The notes beneath the pieces are model-generated. The model did no database searches. It worked only from the letters and a program-made list of their open reading frames with translations, and was not told the DNA's origin. A DNA stretch of 64,000 bases from Tropicimonas marinistellae (GTDB lineage: Bacteria > Pseudomonadota > Alphaproteobacteria > Rhodobacterales > Rhodobacteraceae). How positions within the stretch are numbered: the stretch's first letter is position 1; the number at the start of each line of letters is the position of its first letter. This document shows positions 25,547 to 34,674 of the stretch, piece by piece. Location of the stretch: NCBI RefSeq assembly GCF_001509585.1, contig NZ_LNCI01000004.1, positions 248,001 through 312,000 of the forward strand, read 5' to 3'. The position numbers and the translations under genes were made by a program.

Positions 25547-28006
25547 ATGCCCAAGGAAATCCCCGTCGAACCCGCCGCTGCGCTGGCACGGGCAAAGGTG
25601 ACTTTTTCCGACATCCCCGTATGTGACTATGACGAGCCGATCGCGGAAGAGCGTGAGCGCCGAGGCGACGCGAACCTGCGCGAAATCCTGCGCCACATGT
25701 TGCTGGTGCGCGAGTTCGAGACCATGCTCGCGAGCTACAAATCGACCGGGGCGTATCGCGGAATTGAATTTGCCTACAAGGGCCCGGCGCACCTTTCCAT
25801 CGGTCAGGAGGGCGCCGCGGTCGGAGCCGCGCTGGCCCTTTCGCCGGATGATCACATCTTCGGCTCCCACCGCTCCCACGGCGAGTTCATTGCCAAGGGG
25901 CTCTCTGCCATCGCGACGCTGGACGAAACCGCGCTCGATGCCATCATGGACGAACACCAGCATGGCGCGCTACGCGACACCGTGAAGGCGCATCTCGGCG
26001 GCGATGGGAAGGTCCTGGCGGAGAACTTCCTTTTGCTGGGCGTTCTGGCGGAGATTTTCATGCGTGCCAATGGGTTCAACGGCGGCATGGGAGGCTCCAT
26101 GCATGCCTTCTTCCCCCCTTTTGGTGCCTATCCGAACAATGCGCTGGTCAGCGGTTCCTCGGCCATTGCCACCGGCGCGGCGCTTTACAAGAAGCTGGCC
26201 GACAAGCCGGGCATTGCCGTTGCCAATATCGGCGACGGCGCCACGGGTTGCGGCGTCACTTGGGAAGCCATGAATTTCGCGGCCATGGCACAATACGACA
26301 CGCTCTGGTCCGATCCGCGCGGGGGGCGCCCGCCGGTCCTCTTCTTCTGCAACAACAACTTCTACGGCATGGGCGGGCAGACCAGCGGTGAAACGATGGG
26401 TTGGGAACGGCTCTCGCGCCTCGGCGCGGGCGTGAACCCAGAGCAGATGCATGCGGAAACCGTGGACGGTACCAACCCGCTGGCCGTCGCCGATGCAGTT
26501 GCCCGCAAGCGTGAGCTGCTGTTGGAAGGAAAAGGTCCGGCGCTGCTTGACGTGCAGTGCTATCGGAGCACCGGGCATTCCACAACCGACGCGAATGCAT
26601 ACCGCTCCCGCGACGAGCTGAAAGCTTGGGCCGAGCACGATCCTATCGTGAAGTTCGCTGCCACACTCACGGCAGCTGGCGTCATGAGCGAAGCCGAAGT
26701 CGACGCGATGCGTGAAAGCGTCGGCGATACCATCGGCGCCGTCACCCGCGCTGCCGTCGATCCCGCGATTGCTCCCATCGTTGATGTTCCGAACGATCCG
26801 ACACTGATCGGGGATCTCATGTTCAACCACGAGGCAATCGACCTGCCAGAAGCCGAGGTACCTGTACTGAAGCCGCCCGCGCAGGTGGCGAACTTCAAGT
26901 CCATTGGCCGCAAGGCACGGTTCGGCCTTGACGATGAAGGCAGGCCACTATCCGGAATGCGGGCAATCACCCTGCGCGACGGGCTCACCGAGGCGGTGCT
27001 GCATCACATGCTGCATGACGAGAGCCTCATCGCCTATGGCGAGGACGTCCGGGAGTGGGGCGGGGCGTACGGCGTGTATCGTGGGCTCTCCGACATCTTC
27101 CCGCATCAGCGGTTGTTCAACGCGCCAATCAGCGAGGCCGCCATCGTCTCCACCGCCGTCGGCTACGCGATGGAGGGCGGCCGCGCGCTCGTCGAGTTGA
27201 TGTACACCGACTTCCTGGGCCGCGCCGGGGACGAAGTGTTCAACCAGATGGCCAAGTGGCAGGGCATGTCGGCAGGGCAGCTCAAGGTGCCAGTTGTGCT
27301 GCGCCTGTCGGTCGGCTCGAAATACGGTGCGCAGCACAGTCAGGATTGGTCGGCGTTTGTCACCCATGTGCCGGGGCTCAAAGTCGTCTACCCGGCAACA
27401 CCCTACGACGCAAAAGGGCTGCTGGCCTCGGCGTTGTCCTCAAACGACCCGGTCGTGTTCTTCGAGAGCCAAAGGATCTATGATCAGGTAGAGGTTTTTC
27501 GCGCGGAAGGCGTGCCCTCGGAGTACTTCCGTATTCCGCTTGGCCAGCCCGACATCAAGCGGCTGGGCAACGATGTGACAGTTCTCACGATAGGCCCGTC
27601 CCTCTATCCTGCGATGGCCGCAGCCGAGGAACTTGCCACGCAAGGGATCGAGACCGAAGTGATCGACGCGCGAACGCTGGTGCCCTTCGACTACGATCCG
27701 GTACTCTCCTCCGTAAAGAAAACCGGCCATCTCGTGGTCGTTACGGAAGCCGCCGAACGCGGCAGTTTCGCCATGACCCTTTCGGCCAATGTGGCACGCT
27801 TCGGTTTTTCCGACTTGAAGGCGCCGCCACGGGTGCTGGGCTCGCCAAACTGGATCGTGCCGGGCGCCGAGATGGAGAGCACGTTTTTTCCGCAGGCTCA
27901 TGACATAGTGGATTTGGTCACAACGGAGTTTTTCCCGGCACGCCGTGCGAACCGACGGGGCGTGCGCAGCTGGGATGACATCGACCTTGCCCGCCGGGCG
28001 CTTTGA
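25547..28006 (+). CDS. Fused alpha-beta thiamine-diphosphate E1 component (acetoin/2-oxoacid dehydrogenase type)
   Basis: This 819-residue protein joins both E1 subunits in one chain. The alpha part (about residues 40-400) has the thiamine-diphosphate motif GDG at 229-231 and NN at 269. The beta part (from about 474) has YGEDVREWGG, SEAAIVSTAVGYAMEGG, LMYTDFLGRAGDEVFNQ and the C-terminal VIDARTLVPFD with VVVTEAAERGSFA. It should decarboxylate a 2-oxoacid or cleave an acyloin and pass the acyl group to a lipoyl protein. Lipoyl and AcoC-like hydrolase genes follow directly, favouring acetoin-dehydrogenase-like chemistry. No E3 gene is present here. The ATG at 25547 has AAGAGG upstream. Confidence 0.85.
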   Translation: MPKEIPVEPAAALARAKVTFSDIPVCDYDEPIAEERERRGDANLREILRHMLLVREFETMLASYKSTGAYRGIEFAYKGPAHLSIGQEGAAVGAALALSPDDHIFGSHRSHGEFIAKGLSAIATLDETALDAIMDEHQHGALRDTVKAHLGGDGKVLAENFLLLGVLAEIFMRANGFNGGMGGSMHAFFPPFGAYPNNALVSGSSAIATGAALYKKLADKPGIAVANIGDGATGCGVTWEAMNFAAMAQYDTLWSDPRGGRPPVLFFCNNNFYGMGGQTSGETMGWERLSRLGAGVNPEQMHAETVDGTNPLAVADAVARKRELLLEGKGPALLDVQCYRSTGHSTTDANAYRSRDELKAWAEHDPIVKFAATLTAAGVMSEAEVDAMRESVGDTIGAVTRAAVDPAIAPIVDVPNDPTLIGDLMFNHEAIDLPEAEVPVLKPPAQVANFKSIGRKARFGLDDEGRPLSGMRAITLRDGLTEAVLHHMLHDESLIAYGEDVREWGGAYGVYRGLSDIFPHQRLFNAPISEAAIVSTAVGYAMEGGRALVELMYTDFLGRAGDEVFNQMAKWQGMSAGQLKVPVVLRLSVGSKYGAQHSQDWSAFVTHVPGLKVVYPATPYDAKGLLASALSSNDPVVFFESQRIYDQVEVFRAEGVPSEYFRIPLGQPDIKRLGNDVTVLTIGPSLYPAMAAAEELATQGIETEVIDARTLVPFDYDPVLSSVKKTGHLVVVTEAAERGSFAMTLSANVARFGFSDLKAPPRVLGSPNWIVPGAEMESTFFPQAHDIVDLVTTEFFPARRANRRGVRSWDDIDLARRAL

Positions 28007-28023
28007 ATGAAAGGAACCGCAAG

Positions 28024-28254
28024 ATGACCAGCATTCTGGTACCCCAGCTTGGCAACGAAATCACCGAAGCCGAAGTCACCGAATGGTTGGTCGGCGAGGG
28101 TGACGAGGTGAAGGAAGGCGATCTGGTCGTCGTCATCACGACCACCAAGATGGCGATGGAGATCGAGGCACCTGCAAGCGGGAAACTGACGAAGCTCTCC
28201 GCCGAGGAGGGTGATCTGGTCGAAGTCGGCGCGGTTCTGGGCGAGATCGGCTGA
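28024..28254 (+). CDS. Free-standing lipoyl-domain protein
   Basis: The 76-residue protein is a single lipoyl/biotinyl domain (ILVPQLGNEITEAEV, WLVGEGDEVKEGD, the modified-lysine turn TTTKMAMEI with Lys42, then APASGKLTKL and GDLVEVGAVLGEI). The residues around Lys42 differ from the biotin consensus (AMKM), so lipoylation is more likely. It has no catalytic acyltransferase domain and no E3-binding domain. Together with the next gene it looks like a split form of AcoC, where one lipoyl domain precedes an alpha/beta hydrolase. Start at 28024 after an AAAGGAA element. Confidence 0.85.
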   Translation: MTSILVPQLGNEITEAEVTEWLVGEGDEVKEGDLVVVITTTKMAMEIEAPASGKLTKLSAEEGDLVEVGAVLGEIG

Positions 28255-28308
28255 CAGTTACTCCGAGATAAGGGTAACGACCCATCCGCATCGGCAACGG
28301 AGACTTTC

Positions 28309-29064
28309 ATGACTGCGGGCAAATCCCTCGAATTGATACGTGCGGGCGGGCCGGATGACGCGCCAGATCTGCTGTTCCTCCACGGTTTCGGTGCCGACCG
28401 CTTCGCCTGGACCGCGACCACACCGGCCTTCGAGTCTGATTTCCGTGTGTGGCTGGTGGAACTGCCCGGCCACGGGGCCAACGCCGAAGTCGATGCGATA
28501 ACAGCATCTCAGATGGCCCAGGTGCTGGCAGGCGCGCTCGACGGCTTGTCATTGCCGGTGTCGATCGTCGCCCACTCCCTGGGGGCCACAGTTGCGATAG
28601 AACTGGCGCGGCAATCGCCGGAACATGTGAAGCGCGCGGTCCTGATCGCGCCGCTCGGGCTCTGCGCCGGCGTGAACGAGGCCTTTCTCCGGGATTTCGC
28701 CGACCTTGAAACGTCAAACGCCACCATCGACCACCTTCGCATGTTGGTGCAGCGCCCGCGGCTTATCTCCCCGCAGATGGCTACACATGTCTTGGGCTTT
28801 CTGAACGCAGCCGGTCATCGCGACACCATGCGCAAGATCGCGCAATCGGCGTTGAAACTGGGCGCTGTGTCGCTCCCCGAAGCCCTTGACGCCACGTTGA
28901 TCTGGGGGGAAGAGGATGCCGTCGTTCCACCGGACCGGCCGCATCTTGAGTCGCTAACATGTCCCGTTTCATTCCTTCCCGGAACCGGACACATGCCGCA
29001 AATGGAGGCGATCCGGAGGACGAATGAAATCATCGCGCGCGCCCTGGAACCGGTTCGGGGCTGA
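28309..29064 (+). CDS. Alpha/beta hydrolase, AcoC-C-terminal-like (putative acyltransferase)
   Basis: The 251-residue protein has the alpha/beta hydrolase layout: oxyanion strand [14 protein letters not shown], nucleophile elbow AHSLGA (Ser90), acid in [10 protein letters not shown] (Asp203) and His228 in GTGHMPQME. In acetoin dehydrogenase E2 (AcoC), a hydrolase domain of this type is fused behind a lipoyl domain and is thought to move the acyl group to CoA. The lipoyl protein is encoded just upstream, so the two genes may together replace AcoC. An independent hydrolase role is possible. Confidence 0.8.
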   Translation: MTAGKSLELIRAGGPDDAPDLLFLHGFGADRFAWTATTPAFESDFRVWLVELPGHGANAEVDAITASQMAQVLAGALDGLSLPVSIVAHSLGATVAIELARQSPEHVKRAVLIAPLGLCAGVNEAFLRDFADLETSNATIDHLRMLVQRPRLISPQMATHVLGFLNAAGHRDTMRKIAQSALKLGAVSLPEALDATLIWGEEDAVVPPDRPHLESLTCPVSFLPGTGHMPQMEAIRRTNEIIARALEPVRG

Positions 29065-29084
29065 CAGACCTGCGGGAACATAAG

Positions 29085-30029
29085 ATGACCAGCATCCTTG
29101 ACCAACTTCGAATCATGACGACCGTCGTCGCCGACACGGGTAATGTGGAGGCGGTAAAACGCTACGCACCCGTCGATTGCACCACGAACCCGTCGCTGGT
29201 GCTCGCGGCGCTGAAGGACGAGGCCTCCGAGGCCCTCGTGATGCGCGAAATCGAGGCAGGCAAAGCGGCCGGCAAGTCGCCCGAAGAGATCACGGCGACC
29301 CTGACTGTCGCGGTTGGCGCGGCCTTGACCGAACTGGTGCCCGGGCGCGTCTCCACCGAGGTGGACGCCTCTCTTTCCTTCGACGTCGACGCTTCCGTCA
29401 CGCGCGCCCGCGCGATCATTGCCGACTACGCGGCACGCGGCATCGGGCGTGAGCGCATACTCATCAAACTGGCTTCCACATGGGAGGGCATTCGCGCCGC
29501 GGAGATCCTTCAGAAGGAGGGGATCGACTGCAACCTCACGTTGCTCTTCTGCATGGCCCAGGCGGTTGCCTGTGCCGATGCGGGCGCATTCCTCATCTCC
29601 CCCTTCGTCGGCCGGATCACCGACTGGTACAAGAAGGCCGAGGGCCGCGATTCCTATGCGCCCGACGAAGACCCCGGCGTGAAATCCGTGCGGCGGATCT
29701 ACGACTACTACAAGTCGAACGGAATCGAGACGATCGTCATGGGTGCGTCGTTCCGAAATGCCGATCAGATCAAGGCGCTCGCAGGTTGCGACAACCTCAC
29801 CATCGCCCCGAAACTCCTGGACGAGTTGGGGTCGGAAGAAGGCGTCCTTGAGCGCGTGTTGTCTCCGGAGAAAGCCACCGGCGTTCCGCCTGTCGAAATG
29901 GACGAGGCCCGCTTCCGCTGGGAGTTGAACGCCGACCCGATGGCGACGGAGAAACTGGCCGAGGGCATCCGGAATTTCGACAAGGACCACAAGGCCCTGA
30001 TCGGGATCGTCGCCGAGCGCACGCAGTAG
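29085..30029 (+). CDS. tal: Transaldolase
   Basis: The 314-residue protein is a classical TalB-type transaldolase. It has Asp17 (VVADTGN), the [10 protein letters not shown] block at 31-40, the Schiff-base Lys128 in [11 protein letters not shown], and [10 protein letters not shown] in the C-terminal part. It transfers dihydroxyacetone between sugar phosphates. Its place within a ketose operon, after a TPP-dependent enzyme, is unusual and suggests a specialised substrate, although a pentose-phosphate role is also possible. The start is ATG 29085, 20 bases after the hydrolase gene. Confidence 0.93.
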   Translation: MTSILDQLRIMTTVVADTGNVEAVKRYAPVDCTTNPSLVLAALKDEASEALVMREIEAGKAAGKSPEEITATLTVAVGAALTELVPGRVSTEVDASLSFDVDASVTRARAIIADYAARGIGRERILIKLASTWEGIRAAEILQKEGIDCNLTLLFCMAQAVACADAGAFLISPFVGRITDWYKKAEGRDSYAPDEDPGVKSVRRIYDYYKSNGIETIVMGASFRNADQIKALAGCDNLTIAPKLLDELGSEEGVLERVLSPEKATGVPPVEMDEARFRWELNADPMATEKLAEGIRNFDKDHKALIGIVAERTQ

Positions 30030-30174
30030 CGCGTATCGGTCGCGCGGCGGATCACATCGATGCGGTGTGCTCCGCACAGCAGCATTTGAAATCTCTGCGG
30101 CGGCCCTCTAACATTTCGTGGGCCGCCGGATCGCTCGGGCAGACGCGGCCGTGAAACCGGCAGGAACGGCGGGC

Positions 30175-30942
30175 ATGTCCACGAAAAAAGAGAAACGCCA
30201 CAAGGCGATACTCGAACATCTGACCGCTGAACCGACAATGCGCGTGCGCGCCTTGTCCGAAGCACTCGAGGTCACCACCGAAACGATCCGCCGCGACCTC
30301 GACGAGTTGACTGAACTCGGCTTGATCAGCCGCACCTACGGCGGGGCGATGTTGCGCCAGCCGCGGGAACCGGCGCTTTCACACCGCCATGACGAGATGC
30401 GCGCCGAGCGCGAGGCCATTGCGCGCGCTGCCTGCAAGCGGTTCCGCGGCGCGCGCACCCTTATGATCGGGTCCGGCGCGACGACCATCCACGTGGCGCA
30501 TCGTATCGTCTACGACTTAAACAACGTGACTGTGATCACGCATTCCTTCGGCGTAGCTACCGCGCTTTCCTTCAATCCGACGATCTCGGTCGTCATGGCG
30601 CCGGGTCTGTACCACTCCGGCGAGGGTGCAATGCACGGCGCGCAGACGGTACGGTTCCTGTCCGACCTGTCGGCCGACTGGGCGATAGTCGGCGCCAGCG
30701 GGCTGTCTCCCGACGGGCCGAGCGACGCATTGATCGAGGCGGCCGACGTCTATTCCACCATGCTTCGCCAAGTGGCGCGCCGCATGGTCGTGGCCGATCA
30801 CACGAAGTTCGATCGCCTGTCGACAGCACGCTACGCGCGCTGGAGCCATATCGACACGCTCGTGACGGACAAACCGCCGGTAGGGCCACTTGCCAATGCG
30901 CTCTCGGATGGCGAGGTCGAGGTACTTCTGGCGAAGGGTTGA
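30175..30942 (+). CDS. DeoR-family transcriptional regulator
   Basis: This 255-residue protein begins with the DeoR helix-turn-helix (KEKRHKAILEHL, VRALSEALEVTTETIRRDLDEL, ISRTYGGAML). A sugar-phosphate-sensing domain follows, with GSGATTIHVAH, VITHSFGVATAL, DWAIVGASGLSPDG and ADHTKFDR. It is co-directional with the transaldolase gene, 145 bases downstream, and convergent with the PLP enzyme gene (3 bases apart). It probably senses a phosphorylated intermediate of the preceding operon. I prefer the ATG at 30175; the GTG-starting extension to 30118 lacks HTH-like residues. Confidence 0.9.
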   Translation: MSTKKEKRHKAILEHLTAEPTMRVRALSEALEVTTETIRRDLDELTELGLISRTYGGAMLRQPREPALSHRHDEMRAEREAIARAACKRFRGARTLMIGSGATTIHVAHRIVYDLNNVTVITHSFGVATALSFNPTISVVMAPGLYHSGEGAMHGAQTVRFLSDLSADWAIVGASGLSPDGPSDALIEAADVYSTMLRQVARRMVVADHTKFDRLSTARYARWSHIDTLVTDKPPVGPLANALSDGEVEVLLAKG

Positions 30943-30945
30943 TCG

Positions 30946-32262
30946 TCAGGCGAGCGTTTCGGCAAGTGCGTCGCTGAAGATATCGGCCTCCTCCCCGCTC
31001 AGGCAGAGTGGCGGACGGACCTTGAGTGTCGCGCCGTACCGCCCTGCCGCGCCAATCAGCACGCCACGCTTCTTGAGCCCGTTGATGACCGCCGCCGCGA
31101 GATCTGCGTCAGGCGTCGTCGGGTCGTCAGCGCGGCAAAGGTCGATACCCAGGAACAGCCCCGCCCCGCGCACTGCGCCGATGCGGTTATCGATTGCCGC
31201 GAGATCTGTCAGCCGGGCAAGCAATTGCTGGCCGACCTCGCGCGCATTCTCCTGCAATTTCTCCTCTTCGATGACCTCGAGCACCGCCTTGCCGGCTGCA
31301 GCGGCCACCGGATTGCCGCCGAAAGTATTGAAGTACCCGTAGTCGTCGCAAAACCTGGCAAGGTGATCCGGGCGAGCCGCGACCGCCGCCATGGGAAAAC
31401 CGTTGCCCATGGGTTTGCCCATTGTCACCAGGTCGGGCGCGACACCGTGCCGGGCAAATCCCCAGAATGCCTCCCCGCTGCGGGCGAACCCCGGCTGTAC
31501 CTCGTCGGCAATGAAAAGCCCGCCCGCTGCGTGGATCGCATCCACAGCCGGTTTGAGGAACCCGGCCGGATCTGGGAAAACACCGTCACTGGAGAAAATC
31601 GTGTCGCACAAAAGCGCCGCGGGCGTGAGGCCGCGCTTCTGCAGCTCCGCGATGGCGCCAACCAGACTTCGGGTGAACCCTGCTGCCACATCGCTCCCGA
31701 AATTTTCCTGCGACGGCGCCGGAATGGCGACGACATGGTTCGGTGCGCTGCCACGCTTCCACGCCGATGGCGATACCTCGGTCACGAAGGCCGTGTTGCC
31801 GTGGTAGGCATTCTCGGTAACGATAAAGCCCTGACCGCCCGTGGCTTTGCGCGCAATACGCATCGCGAGGTCGTTGGCCTCGCTGCCACTGCATGTCAGC
31901 ACCACGTTTTCCAGATCCGGCGGAAGGTGCGCCTTGAGCGCTTCCAAGTACGCGTCCACGACCCCGACAAGGTAGCGGGTGTTGGTATTGAGCTGCGCGA
32001 TCTGGCGTTGCACCGCCTTCACCACCGAAGGGTGGGAATGCCCGACTGACGGCACGTTGTTGTAGAAGTCCAGGTAGCGGCGACCGTCAGCCGCAGTCAT
32101 CCAGCAACCGCCGGCGGACACCATCTCTATGGGTTCATCGTAGAACAGAACAGAGGCTGCGCCGAGGTTTCCAAGCCGTCGCTCGACGGGTTTCGTCAGC
32201 GGTGCACCGGAGGTGGTATCGAAGGCGTTCATGTCCAGGATCGGGCGGATTCTATGCGGCAT
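30946..32262 (-). CDS. Class III PLP-dependent aminotransferase or phospho-lyase
   Basis: The 438-residue fold type I enzyme has the PLP-binding blocks CSGSEAND (126-131), ENAYHGNT, DEVQPGF (253) and Lys283 in TMGKPMGNG. The N-terminal region lacks the usual ornithine/GABA aminotransferase features and reads like the AGXT2L subgroup. That subgroup contains ethanolamine-phosphate and 5-phosphohydroxylysine phospho-lyases. The gene immediately upstream (12 bases) encodes an APH-type kinase, the same pairing as hydroxylysine kinase with its phospho-lyase. Ordinary transamination remains possible. Confidence 0.83.
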   Translation of the reverse strand: MPHRIRPILDMNAFDTTSGAPLTKPVERRLGNLGAASVLFYDEPIEMVSAGGCWMTAADGRRYLDFYNNVPSVGHSHPSVVKAVQRQIAQLNTNTRYLVGVVDAYLEALKAHLPPDLENVVLTCSGSEANDLAMRIARKATGGQGFIVTENAYHGNTAFVTEVSPSAWKRGSAPNHVVAIPAPSQENFGSDVAAGFTRSLVGAIAELQKRGLTPAALLCDTIFSSDGVFPDPAGFLKPAVDAIHAAGGLFIADEVQPGFARSGEAFWGFARHGVAPDLVTMGKPMGNGFPMAAVAARPDHLARFCDDYGYFNTFGGNPVAAAAGKAVLEVIEEEKLQENAREVGQQLLARLTDLAAIDNRIGAVRGAGLFLGIDLCRADDPTTPDADLAAAVINGLKKRGVLIGAAGRYGATLKVRPPLCLSGEEADIFSDALAETLA

Positions 32263-32274
32263 TGCGTTCCCCCC

Positions 32275-33276
32275 TCAGATCGGCTGCCCTGCGAGATACG
32301 CTTCCGCCATGGCGACAGTGCCATCCGTATAGGCATCAAGCCCTGCCCATTCGGCTGTTTCCGTCTCGCTGTGGCTGGCGATCCAGGCGGTAAGAAGCAG
32401 GCGACGGAACATGATGAAGGTGGGAATCATCTCCACGTGCTCTGCCGCCAACGGCGCCACGGAGCGATATCCCTCGACCCAGGCATTCTGCAGGGCGGGA
32501 ATCGTCGGGCTGGTTTCGAGGAAGCTGATCGCAGCCGCGAAATCGTAGACAAACCAACTGAATCCGCAATCGTCGAAGTCGATGACACCAAGGGCATCGC
32601 CATCGACCAATAAATTGGCAAGTCGCAGATCTGCGTGCACCAATCCGAAGCGGTCAGGACCCGATCCATAGGCTTCCAGGCGGTTTTTCAGGCTCTCGCA
32701 GAGGTCCTCCAAGACAAGGCTGCCCGCTTCGGAGAGGCCGAGCGCTTCGCGCCAGTCACCCCAAAGTGGAGACGGACCGAACGCCGCCTCGAAATCCCAG
32801 GTCTTGCGTGCAAATCCGTTGGTCGGCCTCCAGCTTCGTGCATGGGCGTGCAGGCGCGCACTGATCGCGCCAAGGACACGGAAACCGTCTTCGAGATTGG
32901 TCTTGGGATCGGGCTCTTGGCCCGGGAGGAACTCAAACCCCACGACGTGTCGGACATTCCCGGAATCTTCGAATTTAGCAATGATTTCAGACCCATAATG
33001 GGGGATGATGGCTGGCGTTCGGACAATCTGCTGCTGCCGGAGATCGGAGATCCAGGCCAGCTCGGAACGGATCTCCGCCTCGCTGTGATACGCTGGCCTG
33101 TGAACCCGCAGAATGACCGGCATCTCCTTGTCCGGATCATCGGCACGGAACGTGGCGTTCTCCGAAACGGTGAGGAGGCTAACCTGTGTGTTCGGGCCAA
33201 GCCCCCACCCCGGCAAGAGCGATTCCACGCCTGCTTTCAGCCCGCTCACGAAGCTTTTGTCATAGAGGTTGCCCAT
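32275..33276 (-). CDS. APH/choline-kinase-type phosphotransferase
   Basis: The 333-residue protein kinase-like fold enzyme has the catalytic loop LVHADLRLANLL (His214-Asp216), the metal-binding VIDFDDCG (Asp233) and the hinge-like VVGFEFLPGQ. It belongs to the aminoglycoside phosphotransferase/homoserine kinase II/hydroxylysine kinase superfamily. With the adjacent PLP gene it suggests phosphorylation of an amino alcohol followed by elimination or transamination. The ATG at 33276 was chosen by homology; the frame is open 15 codons further, and the ribosome site is weak for both. Confidence 0.83.
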   Translation of the reverse strand: MGNLYDKSFVSGLKAGVESLLPGWGLGPNTQVSLLTVSENATFRADDPDKEMPVILRVHRPAYHSEAEIRSELAWISDLRQQQIVRTPAIIPHYGSEIIAKFEDSGNVRHVVGFEFLPGQEPDPKTNLEDGFRVLGAISARLHAHARSWRPTNGFARKTWDFEAAFGPSPLWGDWREALGLSEAGSLVLEDLCESLKNRLEAYGSGPDRFGLVHADLRLANLLVDGDALGVIDFDDCGFSWFVYDFAAAISFLETSPTIPALQNAWVEGYRSVAPLAAEHVEMIPTFIMFRRLLLTAWIASHSETETAEWAGLDAYTDGTVAMAEAYLAGQPI

Positions 33277-33303
33277 TATTACGCCATTTGTTTCTGCGAT
33301 ACT

Positions 33304-33328
33304 CCAAATTGGTAGTTTCAAAATTTGG
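33304..33328. promoter_or_regulatory. Inverted repeat in the divergent kinase/ABC-transporter promoter region
   Basis: CCAAATT (33304-33310) and AATTTGG (33322-33328) form a perfect 7-bp inverted repeat spaced by 11 bases. It sits in the 192-base gap between two divergent operons and could be a shared operator. Confidence 0.4.
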
Positions 33329-33468
33329 TTCTTGCAACATTTTACTTGCGAAGATTCACAAATCTAGCATCATGATTCCGGAATTGGCGCTCCACGCGCC
33401 CCAAGCAGACCGGTCCACGCCTGACCGACGCACCGGCGCGGCCCCAACAGCGAGATGGAGAAACCAAC

Positions 33469-34602
33469 ATGACCCTGACACGCCGAACATTCACAACGGG
33501 GCTCGCCGCGCTTGCGGGTGCTTCCACAGTACTTCCGGCCCGCCGCGCCATTGCGGCGCGCGACAGCGAACTGAATATCCTGTGCTGGGAGGGCTACAAC
33601 ACCGACGACGTGCTTAGTCCGTTCCGCAAGATGAACGCTGGGGCAACCGTTCGTGCCGAGAGCGGCACGTCAGATCCGGACATGATCAACAAACTGCGTG
33701 CTGGGGAAGTGAATGTCTGGGACCTGATTAACCTGAACCAACCCTGGGCGCGTGGACAGCTTCTCCCCGAAGGTTTGATCAAGCCGCTCACGAAAGAGCG
33801 GTTCATGCCCTACTTCGAGAAGATGGCCCCCGAATTCGCAGCGCCCTACCCGCTCGCATTCGCTGACAACGACGACCTGATCGGCATGCCACAGCGCTAC
33901 GGTCCGTTCTCCTTCGTCGTCAATACCGACAAGATCAGCCGCGAAATGGCCGAAGACCAAGGCTGGAAGCTCTTCCTCGACCCAGCGATGAAGGATCGCT
34001 ACGGCGTACTGACCTATGACAACTGGAACCTGATTCACATGTGCCTGACGGGGGATCTGAACCCGTTCGAGCCACTGGACGACGCAGGTTTCGAGACCTT
34101 CACAGGCATTGCCGAACAGATCTTCGGTGGCGCCAAACTGCTCACCGACGATCTGGTGGCAATGAACACCGCCCTCATCAATGGCGAGATCGACGCATAT
34201 TTCACCGGCGGAACGTACACCGCCAGCCCCGCACGTCTCGACGGTATGACGAATATCCGCGGCGTCACTCCGAAATCGGGCCCGGTGGGCGGCAAGGGCG
34301 GCGTGGTCTGGATCGAACTGACCTCGCTGGTCAACAACCCCGATCCATCGCCATTGGCCGAGGATTTCCTCGAATTCGTCCAGGCCCCGGAGATTTGCAA
34401 GGCCGTGGGTTTCGCCGAAGGCACCTACAACCCCGTTGCTCAGATGGGCGACCCGGAGGTCGCGAAGCTTTGGGACGCCGATGAACTCGACGCAATCCAG
34501 TGGGACAGCCTCGAAGAAGAGATGGCCAACTCCGTCGAATACGATGTTGTCGCCGACTACGACAAACTGATGCAGATCTACACCGCCGCCAAACGCGGCT
34601 GA
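33469..34602 (+). CDS. Spermidine/putrescine-type ABC transporter substrate-binding protein, Tat-exported
   Basis: The 377-residue PotD/PotF-like protein starts with a twin-arginine signal (MTLTRRTFTTGLAALAGAS, Arg5-Arg6). The mature part has LNILCWEGYNTDDVLSPF, VNVWDLINLNQPWA and NDDLIGMPQRYGPFSF, typical of polyamine-type binding proteins. The ligand is likely a cationic amine or amino compound but is not fixed by sequence. It is the first gene of an ABC operon ending with an SDR and a cysteine hydrolase, and is divergent from the kinase/PLP genes. Confidence 0.87.
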   Translation: MTLTRRTFTTGLAALAGASTVLPARRAIAARDSELNILCWEGYNTDDVLSPFRKMNAGATVRAESGTSDPDMINKLRAGEVNVWDLINLNQPWARGQLLPEGLIKPLTKERFMPYFEKMAPEFAAPYPLAFADNDDLIGMPQRYGPFSFVVNTDKISREMAEDQGWKLFLDPAMKDRYGVLTYDNWNLIHMCLTGDLNPFEPLDDAGFETFTGIAEQIFGGAKLLTDDLVAMNTALINGEIDAYFTGGTYTASPARLDGMTNIRGVTPKSGPVGGKGGVVWIELTSLVNNPDPSPLAEDFLEFVQAPEICKAVGFAEGTYNPVAQMGDPEVAKLWDADELDAIQWDSLEEEMANSVEYDVVADYDKLMQIYTAAKRG

Positions 34603-34674
34603 CTCCCCGACACTGCGAACAGCGGCTCCGCATGACCGCGGTGCCGCCCTCCCACAAGGAAGACGACGACCGAC

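Noticed and set aside
28024-28254. Biotin carrier protein instead of lipoyl protein
   Set aside because: The lysine context TTKM lacks the biotin AMKM/VMKM consensus, and the upstream gene is a TPP-dependent E1.
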